Positions 17,659-24,927 of a stretch of 64,000 bases of DNA are shown here, in pieces. The stretch comes from Bacillus sp. AFS006103. GTDB taxonomy: Bacteria; Bacillota; Bacilli; Bacillales; Cytobacillaceae. The notes under the pieces were generated by a model that was given only the letters and a program-made list of their open reading frames with translations, was not told where the DNA came from and did not search any database. The DNA lies in contig NTXX01000016.1 in assembly GCA_002559145.1 (NCBI GenBank), forward strand, positions 124,001 through 188,000, written 5' to 3'. Each line of letters starts with the position of its first letter. Position 1 is the first letter of the stretch. A program made the position numbers and the translations under genes.

Positions 17659-17692
17659 GCTGCAGGACCGAATCATCCTAAGTCCTGCAGTT
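17659..17692 (-). terminator. Terminator-like hairpin between the Fe-S subunit and ferredoxin genes
   Basis: CTGCAGGAC / GTCCTGCAG stem with CTTTTTATTG on the minus-strand exit. It may reduce expression of the downstream ferredoxin relative to the enzyme subunits. Confidence 0.7.
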
Positions 17693-17718
17693 AGTATATT
17701 TCTTGTTTCCTACGCGCC

Positions 17719-18306
17719 TCATGAACTTGACAATTTCGCATCTTTGTGCGGAGTTATCACGATGTTAGGATGGGTAATTGCATTACTTGGCATTCCTTTA
17801 ATTTGACTAACATTGCCATACTTCTTCCTTAACTCTTCGACAGGGCCAAATTCAATCGCCCTCATTGGACAGGTAGCTACACAAACAGGTTCCTCACCCT
17901 TTTTCTGCAAATCCATACAAAAATCACATTTATTTGATTTAAAGACCTTCTGATTATATTGTGGGGCTCCGTAAGGACATGCCTTTACACATAGTTGAAC
18001 TCCTTGACAAATATCTTGATCAATCCTAACAACACCTGTTTCTTTATTCTTCACAATCGCTCCAGTGGGGCAGATTGGCAAGCATTTCGGATTGGTGCAA
18101 TGATTGCAAGAAATCGAAAAATAAAAGGCTTTGATATTATGGACGATTCCCTTGGTCGGCTGCTGAATATACGCTCCTTCTTCATAAGTGTATACCCTTC
18201 GAAAATTAATTCCGACATCGAGATTATTTTTATCCTTACAAGCCACACTACAGGCTTTACACCCTGAACAGAGGCCTTGGTTAATATAAAATCCTAGCTG
18301 TTCCAA
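17719..18306 (-). CDS. Molybdoenzyme iron-sulfur subunit (DmsB-like)
   Basis: 195 residues. Four-cluster DmsB/NarH-like subunit: CSGCKACSVAC, CNHCTNPKCLPICP, CQGVQLCVKACPYGAP, CDFC...CVATCP. In the third motif the usual second Cys is Val, so that cluster is probably 3Fe-4S, as in NarH where the position is Trp. It carries electrons to the catalytic subunit. Start taken as TTG 18306 because AGGGAG lies about 8 nt upstream; a GTG at 18315 overlaps that site. It lies 12 nt after the catalytic gene. Confidence 0.88.
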   Translation of the reverse strand: MEQLGFYINQGLCSGCKACSVACKDKNNLDVGINFRRVYTYEEGAYIQQPTKGIVHNIKAFYFSISCNHCTNPKCLPICPTGAIVKNKETGVVRIDQDICQGVQLCVKACPYGAPQYNQKVFKSNKCDFCMDLQKKGEEPVCVATCPMRAIEFGPVEELRKKYGNVSQIKGMPSNAITHPNIVITPHKDAKLSSS

Positions 18307-18318
18307 CTTATTCACTCC

Positions 18319-20712
18319 CTACGCTTTTTTCACTTCAACTAAGTTCGTTAGTTGTGGATTTGATTTAGCGAGGGCTGTTGGCCGTTGTGAAGTCAGCACA
18401 TTAACAGAACCCCTTTGGTCAAGTCCATCTTTATCAGGCGTAAACCATGCTCCCTGAGGGATACCCGCCACGCCCGGGGTAATTCTCGGAGTCACCTTTA
18501 CATCGATATAGATTGAGCCCCGCTCATTATATACCTGAACTCGATCACCAGCTTTTATCCCACGTTTCTCAGCATCTTTTGGATTCATCCACATCTCTTG
18601 CTTGGCAGCTTCTTCGAGCCACGCTTGGTTATCATAGGTAGAGTGACATCTCCGTTTATAATGCCAGCTAATCAACTGCAACGGAAACTTGTTAATAATT
18701 GGGTCTTGTGGTCCTTCCCATGAAGAAATGTATTTCGCAATCGCTGGAATTTCATCCTGCTGATTCATATCCCATAATGCCTTTGAGAATAGCTCAATTT
18801 TACCTGAAGGAGTTTCGAACGGATGTTTCTTAAGGTCGTCAATTTGCTCTTTAAAACCGATAAGTGGTGAATCATATTTAAAATGATGAACCCCATTTCT
18901 TCGGAATTCTTCAAACGAAGGGAAGTCAGGAGTCAACTCTTTCCTTGTTCTCTCCACACTTTCTTTAACAAGGTCAAGTGTCGTCTTTCCTTCAGTAAAT
19001 TTTTCCTTTAGTCCCAATTTATCTGCCACTTCTGCAAACACATCGTATTCATCGCGGCATTCAAACAGCGGGTCAATCGTTTTATCACCAAATACAACGT
19101 AATCACCAAAACACCAAGGGACACCAATGTCATATCGCTCAAAGAAAGTAGTTCCCGGCAGCAAAATATCCGCATACCTCGCACTTGGTGTCATAAAAAT
19201 ATCACTGACTACAATGAACTCTACTTTACTTTCATCTTCAAGAAGCTTAGTTGTTTTATTGATATCAGCATGTTGATTAATTAGCATATTTCCTGCCATA
19301 TTGAAAATTAATTTGATGTTTGTTGTTAATTTATCAGTACCTTCTAATCCATCCGCTGCTGTCATTTCTGTTCCTTTTTCAACAGCCTTCGTCCAGAGGA
19401 AGCATGGAATCGAAGCTTTAACCGGATTTTCATATGAAAATGGATATACAATGTCCGAACGGCTCCAATATCCGGTCCCGGCGGCCCAACCGCCTAACTT
19501 GCCGACATTTCCTGTTAGGCAGGCAAGCTGTGCCCCGCCACGCATGAATTGTTCACCATACGCTTGTCGCTGTGCTGCCCAACCTTGAATAAGGGCGGCA
19601 GGCTTAGATTTAGCATATTCCCGTGCAATTTCTCGAATTTTCCCCGCAGGGACGCCGCAAATTCCCTCGGCCCATTCAGGTGTTTTCTCAATCCCATCTT
19701 TTTCACCCAATAAATAGCTTTTTAAGGATTCACTCTTAGCTATCCCATCCGGCATATGGTCTCCGTCAAATCCAATACAATATTTATCTAGAAATGCTTG
19801 ATCATGTAATTTTTCTTTAACGATAACGTAGCCCATCGCATCCATCATCGCATTGTCAGTCGTCGGAAGAATCGGAATCCATTCATCAGCAAAGGCAATG
19901 GCTGTATCGGTATAACGCGGGTCAATGACAATGATTTTAGCGCCGTTTCTCTTAGCTTGCATTAAATATTCTCGATATGGTGTAGAAAAAATCATTTCCG
20001 ATGGATTTTGTCCCCATAAAATAATGTATTTTGAGTGTAAAAGAGAGTCAAAGCTGCTGCCTGTATTATTCGTGCCATATGTATAGGGTGTGGCTACATT
20101 TCCTGCTCCGGAACTATAGTCATTTCGATAGTTTAAAAAACCGCCTGTAAGAGACAATAATTTTCTTGCTGCATTTTTCCCGCCATGTAATCCCCAACTT
20201 TGACCAGATGCATAGTTTACATATCTTGATTCAGGCCCATATTTATCCCCAATTCGTTTTACTTCAGAAGCAATCGTTTCAATGGCTTCCTCCCAAGATA
20301 TCCTTTTAAATTTCCCTTCGCCTCGTTTCCCAACCCTTTTCATAGGATACTTTAAGCGATCTGGATCATATAGCATGTTCCGGTAATTTCTACCCCTTAC
20401 ACATGCCCTAAGTGGTGGGGTAGATAGATCGCCGCTTTCTTGTGTATCAGTACTTACTCGAACGACCATCCCATCTTTAACATGTGCTTTGATAACACAG
20501 CGGCCACCACAATTATTAATACTGCATGTTGAAATAATTTTCTCTGTATCCTTGGCATTGGCTGTCTTTGGCTCTTCTTTATGATCGACGAGCATCTTTG
20601 TACCAATGCCGCCGGCAATAACAGGAATTCCAATTGCGCCTGACCATTTCAAAAATGTACGCCGTTGCATTTTATTTGATAATAGATCCTTCAAGGTATT
20701 CTTATCTGACAT
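18319..20712 (-). CDS. Molybdopterin oxidoreductase, DMSO reductase family, Tat-exported
   Basis: 797 residues. Twin-arginine signal MQRRTFLKWSGAIGIP near residues 14-29, so it is exported folded. The N-terminal Cys motif CSINNCGGRCV...ACVRGR binds one 4Fe-4S cluster. Cofactor segments: GQSWGLHGGKNAARK, ILWGQNPSEMIFS, VIDPRYTDTAI, AGNMLINQHAD; C-terminal molybdopterin-binding domain with the HSTYDNQAWL and RGSIYIDVKVTPR segments. This is DmsA-like; possible substrates include DMSO, other S- or N-oxides, or selenate, and sequence alone does not decide. It overlaps the chaperone gene by 11 nt. Confidence 0.87.
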   Translation of the reverse strand: MSDKNTLKDLLSNKMQRRTFLKWSGAIGIPVIAGGIGTKMLVDHKEEPKTANAKDTEKIISTCSINNCGGRCVIKAHVKDGMVVRVSTDTQESGDLSTPPLRACVRGRNYRNMLYDPDRLKYPMKRVGKRGEGKFKRISWEEAIETIASEVKRIGDKYGPESRYVNYASGQSWGLHGGKNAARKLLSLTGGFLNYRNDYSSGAGNVATPYTYGTNNTGSSFDSLLHSKYIILWGQNPSEMIFSTPYREYLMQAKRNGAKIIVIDPRYTDTAIAFADEWIPILPTTDNAMMDAMGYVIVKEKLHDQAFLDKYCIGFDGDHMPDGIAKSESLKSYLLGEKDGIEKTPEWAEGICGVPAGKIREIAREYAKSKPAALIQGWAAQRQAYGEQFMRGGAQLACLTGNVGKLGGWAAGTGYWSRSDIVYPFSYENPVKASIPCFLWTKAVEKGTEMTAADGLEGTDKLTTNIKLIFNMAGNMLINQHADINKTTKLLEDESKVEFIVVSDIFMTPSARYADILLPGTTFFERYDIGVPWCFGDYVVFGDKTIDPLFECRDEYDVFAEVADKLGLKEKFTEGKTTLDLVKESVERTRKELTPDFPSFEEFRRNGVHHFKYDSPLIGFKEQIDDLKKHPFETPSGKIELFSKALWDMNQQDEIPAIAKYISSWEGPQDPIINKFPLQLISWHYKRRCHSTYDNQAWLEEAAKQEMWMNPKDAEKRGIKAGDRVQVYNERGSIYIDVKVTPRITPGVAGIPQGAWFTPDKDGLDQRGSVNVLTSQRPTALAKSNPQLTNLVEVKKA

Positions 20713-21373
20713 CAGGTAATGCCTCCCTTACTTCAAGTAAAGTGGTCAAATCAAAAGTTAATAAGTCCTCAAGAAGCATGGATGCTCCGAGGTACAACTG
20801 ACTATTTGTCTGTTCAATTATTCGTTTACAAAAATATGGAATCCACATCGTTAAATGGTTTTCAAGAAAGTGAATTTGGCTTGATATTAATTCTACTAGT
20901 CTATCAGTCTCTGTTTCTTGTAAACATAAATCTACAAGATAAAGCATAAATTCTAATTCGGGTATTAAGTGATCATCAGGTTCATTATTTTCATTTTTGT
21001 ATTGAAGACCAAAAAGATGGTATTGCTCCCTGATTTGATAAGTCCATTCCTCAAATAGCAAGTGTTCTCTGCTCCGATAATAAGACTCCCAAGGTGGTGC
21101 TACTAGCGGGCCCGGCCCAATAAAAAGACGTTGATATTCTTCATTCTCCCTCTCAATTTGTTCAACTGTCATATGTTCAAAAAAATTGCGAAGTATTTTT
21201 CCGCCGTCATGAATTTCTTCTAATCCCCGCAAATTACCATTATGTTGAATTTCTACTAATAACTCACCTGTAGCGGGTACCGAAAATAGCAAATGAAGGA
21301 GCTGATAATATTTTTTTCTAGATAAAAAAAACGGCTGTAATTGAATATGTAATGTTTCTGTCGTTGTATTCAT
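20702..21373 (-). CDS. TorD/DmsD-family molybdoenzyme chaperone
   Basis: 223 residues, all-helical. The motif EEYQRLFIGPGPLVAPPWESYYRSRE is the family signature (E-x3-LF-x-GP...PPW-SxY). Such chaperones bind the Tat signal and hold the apo-enzyme until the Mo cofactor is inserted. It is the first gene of the operon. ATG 21373 preferred (AGAGGA 6-11 nt upstream); a longer frame from 21406 would run through the palindrome at 21391-21408. Confidence 0.85.
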   Translation of the reverse strand: MNTTTETLHIQLQPFFLSRKKYYQLLHLLFSVPATGELLVEIQHNGNLRGLEEIHDGGKILRNFFEHMTVEQIERENEEYQRLFIGPGPLVAPPWESYYRSREHLLFEEWTYQIREQYHLFGLQYKNENNEPDDHLIPELEFMLYLVDLCLQETETDRLVELISSQIHFLENHLTMWIPYFCKRIIEQTNSQLYLGASMLLEDLLTFDLTTLLEVREALPDVR

Positions 21374-21390
21374 TTCTTTCCTCTCCCTAT

Positions 21391-21408
21391 TTGTGAAGTA
21401 ATTCACAA
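21391..21408. promoter_or_regulatory. FNR/CRP-type palindrome before the molybdoenzyme operon
   Basis: TTGTGAAGTAATTCACAA, a perfect inverted repeat fitting the Fnr consensus TGTGA-N6-TCACA. It lies only 18 nt before the chaperone start codon, an odd place for an activator site. Confidence 0.55.
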
Positions 21409-21488
21409 GTATAGTTAATAACTGTCACCACTTTCTATTTTAATGATTACTTCTTTACAAATTTATCTTACCTTATTCCTTCAATATA

Positions 21489-21508
21489 GGAATCCCATAT
21501 ATGGAATT
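21489..21508. promoter_or_regulatory. Near-perfect 20-bp palindrome, possible operator
   Basis: AATCCCATATATGGAATT region with one mismatch around the core CCATATATGG. It lies between the molybdoenzyme operon and the divergent gene at 21658. Confidence 0.35.
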
Positions 21509-21617
21509 ATTCACATTTATTTCAAAATGGTATGAAATAATTATGGAAAATTTCTACAAAACGAGAAAAATATTTATAACAATGCTATACAGTTTTTCTT
21601 GTTGAATTAAAAATGTG

Positions 21618-21623
21618 TATAAT
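21618..21623 (+). promoter_or_regulatory. -10 box of the DUF6509-like gene
   Basis: Consensus TATAAT. Transcription would start near 21630, which rules out the ATG at 21613 as translation start. Confidence 0.55.
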
Positions 21624-21657
21624 AGTAAGGATGAATACTTTGCAGAGGATGATATTT

Positions 21658-21942
21658 TTGAACATTACTGGACACTCAGTTGAAAAATTAGAAGATCCAT
21701 TCGGTTTATTATCAGGTGACCGTTATGAGTTTTTTTTAGAACTTGCTGTGGATGAAGAGGATGAGCTTTATTCGGATCAAGGAGTAGGTCTTAGAACCAT
21801 TTTCGTTAGCGACGAAAATGGTGATAAAATTACTAACTTCTATCTTTATGAAATCGTGAGCGAAAAGGTACTTGACTTTGAACTCGAAGAAGATGAAGAA
21901 GCATTGGTTCTTGCCTATTGTAGAGAAAATGCCAAGGAATAA
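21658..21942 (+). CDS. Small acidic conserved protein (DUF6509-like)
   Basis: 94 residues from a TTG at 21658. AGAGG at 21644-21648 sits 9 nt before it, and family members begin close to this point (LNITGHSVEKLEDPFGLLSG). The protein is acidic, with DEEDELYS and a C-terminal FELEEDEEALVLAYC. It has no membrane segment or signal. It resembles small Bacillus DUF6509 proteins; function unknown. A short inverted-repeat element follows. Confidence 0.7.
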   Translation: MNITGHSVEKLEDPFGLLSGDRYEFFLELAVDEEDELYSDQGVGLRTIFVSDENGDKITNFYLYEIVSEKVLDFELEEDEEALVLAYCRENAKE

Positions 21943-21944
21943 GA

Positions 21945-21997
21945 AAAGCACAAGCGCCATGTTCAGCTCACGACAGGCCTAGAGCGCTTGCGCTGGA
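21945..21997. repeat. Dispersed Bacillus inverted-repeat element, copy A
   Basis: About 50 nt bounded by AGCACAAGCGC (21947-21957) and GCGCTTGCGCT (21984-21994), inverted with one mismatch. The middle carries TTCAGCTCACGACAGGC. It belongs to the same loose class as the elements at 36786 and 44338. Confidence 0.55.
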
Positions 21998-22007
21998 TAA
22001 TAAAAAT

Positions 22008-22034
22008 AGCAGGGAGTGATTACACCTCCCTGCT
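22008..22034. terminator. Terminator of the YdjO-like gene
   Basis: AGCAGGGAG / CTCCCTGCT stem with ATTTTTATT on the minus-strand exit. Confidence 0.8.
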
Positions 22035-22043
22035 ACCTATTGA

Positions 22044-22247
22044 TCACATAAAGTTCTTACTATGGTTGTGAATAACTTGTAATTCTTTAGTACTTTCAGT
22101 CATTTCACTTTTGCAGATTGGACATAAAGGCACTTCAGTGCTTTTAAAATTGTCACGAATCCAGCATTTACACGTGTCTGAACTACATACCCAGATTTTA
22201 GTTTCTTCTAATTTGATTTCCTCATCATTTTTTCTACCAAACGCCAA
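22044..22247 (-). CDS. YdjO-family small zinc-ribbon protein (cold-inducible type)
   Basis: 67 residues. Four cysteines in two knuckles: WVCSSDTCKCW and PLCPICKSEM, then a conserved VIHNHSKNF tail. This matches the YdjO family, listed as cold-induced in B. subtilis; the molecular role is unknown. Start taken as TTG 22247, 8 nt after AGGGG; the GTG at 22256 overlaps that site. A csp gene lies directly upstream on the same strand, which fits a cold-response neighbourhood. Confidence 0.8.
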   Translation of the reverse strand: MAFGRKNDEEIKLEETKIWVCSSDTCKCWIRDNFKSTEVPLCPICKSEMTESTKELQVIHNHSKNFM

Positions 22248-22390
22248 AACGATCACCCCTTGTAATTAGTGCATGACTGTTTTAAATACTTTGTTTGTTA
22301 GCTAAACAATATGGAAAATATCAAACATCATTTAGCAGCAGCTTATTGACTGTGAGTCTACTTTTCTCGCATTAAAAATATCATATAGAT

Positions 22391-22426
22391 AAAAGGTGAT
22401 GCTAAAAAATGGTGCATCACCTTTAT
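22391..22426. terminator. Terminator of the csp gene
   Basis: AAGGTGATGC / GCATCACCTT hairpin between csp and the YdjO-like gene, followed by T-rich sequence on the minus strand (ATCTAT less so). Confidence 0.7.
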
Positions 22427-22436
22427 TATAAAAGAA

Positions 22437-22637
22437 TTAAACTGTTTTAACGTTAGAAGCTTGTGGTCCACGAGCGCCTTCAACGATTTCAAAAGAAACT
22501 GATTGGCCCTCTTCTAATGTTTTGAAGCCTTCAGATTGAATTGCTGAAAAGTGAACGAATACGTCTTGACCGCCATCAGCTTCAATAAATCCGAATCCTT
22601 TTTCTGCATTAAACCATTTAACTTTACCGTTGTTCAT
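22437..22637 (-). CDS. Cold shock protein (CspA/CspB family)
   Basis: 66 residues. Single-strand nucleic-acid-binding beta barrel with RNP1 KGFGFIE and RNP2 VFVHFSAI; begins [17 protein letters not shown]. It acts as an RNA chaperone in the cytoplasm. The upstream 22638-22850 is AT-rich and gene-free, and may be a long 5' leader like those of other csp genes. The ribosome site (GGGGG about 8 nt before ATG) is unusual. Exact paralogue (cspB, C or D) not decided. Confidence 0.95.
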   Translation of the reverse strand: MNNGKVKWFNAEKGFGFIEADGGQDVFVHFSAIQSEGFKTLEEGQSVSFEIVEGARGPQASNVKTV

Positions 22638-22888
22638 GAAAAAACCCCCAAAATATAGTTCACTTTTAATTTATTACATATAAAAAAATAAAAAAGACGT
22701 ACTGACACGTTTGGGCATAGACATTACCCACATTTTTCGTGCAGTTACGACTACTAAACTATAAATATTTAACTAACTTAAAAGCGTAATTTTATTTTAC
22801 CCTAATTTAGCTTTACAGTCAATCAAATTTCAAAAAGTAGGAAATTTATATAATTTTTATACAATAATGAATCCTATTCTGAGTTTCA

Positions 22889-23851
22889 TTATTGTTTATT
22901 AAAATCACCCTGTAAAAATATTTCCATGAAATTGACGATAAATTTTTGTATATCAGCTTCCATGCCAATGTAATCAAGCGAATTAATCGGTTCTTTATCT
23001 GGTTTTGGTCGAAAATCAGCGATGCTTTTGCCTTTGGCATTACCAAATTGCTCTACTCTTACTCTTCTCGGGATATACTTTACCAAATCCGGTTCGGTTA
23101 ATGCCATTAACGGGACCACATCATGAAGAGGCGCTCCTTTAATACCGGGTACATTCTTCTGATAGGCTTTATAGTAATAATCAAAGGCTGGTTTTAATAA
23201 CGGCTTGAAAGGTGTCGGGCTGTTTTTACTTAGATAGTCAATAATATCTGGAGTTATGAGTGCTTTATTTGTAATATTTAACGGAAATAAATGAATATTA
23301 TGAGCCTTTTCCATGACCGTGTCTGCCGCAATCGGATCAACAAAAAAATTTGCCTCTGCTTCAGCAGAAATATTCCCGGGGACCAAAAAAGCCCCTCCCA
23401 TAATATAAAATGTGTTTACTTCCTTTAAAGCATCATTCCCATAGAGGATAAACATTAATGCTAACTCAGTCAGTCTTCCGACAGAGACAATCACAAGGTC
23501 GCCTGTATACTGATTTACAATTTCAAGAATTTTGTTAATATCATAAACTTTTACATTCTGAATTGTATCGGGAGGCTTGATTGGTCCTAATCCCTCTTTG
23601 CCGTGTATCTCAGGATAATATACGATTGTTTCACCTGATAGAGGTCCTGCGGCACCAGCTATGATTGGAATATCCTCTCTTCCGCCTAAAGTCAACAGGT
23701 AGGCAGTATTCTTAACCGATTTTTCTTTTGGTGTATTTCCATAACCACTGACAATGCCAACCAAGTTTATTTTTGGATTTAGTAAGGCATACATGATCGC
23801 AAATGAATCATCGATACCCGGATCAGTAAACATGAGTACATTAACAGCCAA
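22889..23851 (-). CDS. Nucleoside hydrolase (inosine-uridine preferring type)
   Basis: 320 residues. N-terminal calcium-binding DPGIDDSFAI (DxDxxxDD-like; here D-P-G-I-D-D), then YGNTPKEKSVKN, an IMGGAFLVPGN loop, EANFFVDPIAAD and PLHDVVPLM with the active-site His-Asp. It splits ribonucleosides into base and ribose. Start is TTG 23851 with GGGGGAG 7 nt upstream; the frame agrees with the family N-terminus. Cytoplasmic, apparently monocistronic. Confidence 0.9.
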   Translation of the reverse strand: MAVNVLMFTDPGIDDSFAIMYALLNPKINLVGIVSGYGNTPKEKSVKNTAYLLTLGGREDIPIIAGAAGPLSGETIVYYPEIHGKEGLGPIKPPDTIQNVKVYDINKILEIVNQYTGDLVIVSVGRLTELALMFILYGNDALKEVNTFYIMGGAFLVPGNISAEAEANFFVDPIAADTVMEKAHNIHLFPLNITNKALITPDIIDYLSKNSPTPFKPLLKPAFDYYYKAYQKNVPGIKGAPLHDVVPLMALTEPDLVKYIPRRVRVEQFGNAKGKSIADFRPKPDKEPINSLDYIGMEADIQKFIVNFMEIFLQGDFNKQ

Positions 23852-23922
23852 AGCATCTCCCCCAATATTTACAATAAATACATTTATTAAAAATATGCAG
23901 TATTGTTGGATGCAAGAACTGT

Positions 23923-23953
23923 AAAAAACCGATTCGAAAATTCGAATCGGTCG
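23923..23953 (-). terminator. Terminator of ku
   Basis: ACCGATTCGAA-AA-TTCGAATCGGT stem with T-run on the minus-strand exit. Confidence 0.85.
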
Positions 23954-23965
23954 TTAACACTTTCC

Positions 23966-24796
23966 CTATGCTTCCTTTTTAACTCTTGGTGCCACTTTCT
24001 TTCTAGGTGCTACGGCCTTTTTAGGTTTCGTCCGATCAATGGATGCCTGTAATGCCGCCATTAAGTCAGTGACGTTGGATGCTACTTCCTTCGTTGCAGC
24101 TGATACTGTTTCTTGGCCGTTTCGTTTCGATTCAATCAATTCAAGCAGTGCTGTTCGATATTCATCTGTGTATTTTTCTGGTTCAAACTCTGTTGTTAAT
24201 TGGTCGATCAATAAAATGGCTGTGTCCAACTCTCTTTTCGTCACTTTATCTTCTGAAGGAACACTTGGAACATCCCCTGCTTTACGAACTTCATCGGGAT
24301 AATGTATCGTTTCCATGACTAATATATTTTCATATACACGAATGACTGCTAATTGCTCTTTGGAGCGAATAATGATTTTGGCAAGACCCACTTTTTGCGA
24401 CTCCAGCAATGCTTTTCTAAGCAAGGAATAGGCTTTTCCGCCTCCCTCACTCGGAGACATATAATAGCTTCGATCGTAATAGATTGGATCAATTTGTTCC
24501 ATTTTTACAAAATCAATAATTTCAACTGCTTTCTCTTCGTTTTCTTTTCTTAACTTTTCGAGTTCGTCATGATCGAGGACAACAAATTTACCTTTTGTAT
24601 ATTCATAAGCCTTAACGATATCCTCAGGTTTTACTTCTTCCTCACAAACAGAACAAATTTTTTCATATTTAATTGGGGCATGACATTTGTTATGCAGAGT
24701 CCGCAGCTTGATATCTTTATCCTCTGTCGCCGTATGGAGCTTGATGGGAATGTTAACAAGCCCAAAACTAATACTACCCTTCCACATGGTATGCAT
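23966..24796 (-). CDS. ku: Ku protein for non-homologous end joining
   Basis: 276 residues. Typical start MHTMWKGSISFGLVNIPIKLHTATE, CHAPIKYEKICSVCEEEV Cys segment, YYMSPSEGGGKAY and a basic C-terminal tail (RTKPKKAVAPRKKVAPRVKKEA pieces). The homodimer ring binds double-strand ends and recruits LigD. Start at 24796 preferred: GGAG lies 9 nt upstream and the family begins here; an ATG at 24811 lacks a good site. Divergent from ligD. In B. subtilis the homologue acts in spores. Confidence 0.96.
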   Translation of the reverse strand: MHTMWKGSISFGLVNIPIKLHTATEDKDIKLRTLHNKCHAPIKYEKICSVCEEEVKPEDIVKAYEYTKGKFVVLDHDELEKLRKENEEKAVEIIDFVKMEQIDPIYYDRSYYMSPSEGGGKAYSLLRKALLESQKVGLAKIIIRSKEQLAVIRVYENILVMETIHYPDEVRKAGDVPSVPSEDKVTKRELDTAILLIDQLTTEFEPEKYTDEYRTALLELIESKRNGQETVSAATKEVASNVTDLMAALQASIDRTKPKKAVAPRKKVAPRVKKEA

Positions 24797-24927
24797 CTTG
24801 TAATTCTCCATTCTTTTTGTTTCTATTGTGCGACTTTAAAACAATCACATTCCTAAAAACAATTGGAAAAAGGATGAATTTGATAATAATTAAACAAAAT
24901 AAATTAAAAAGAAGGGACAAATTTACG

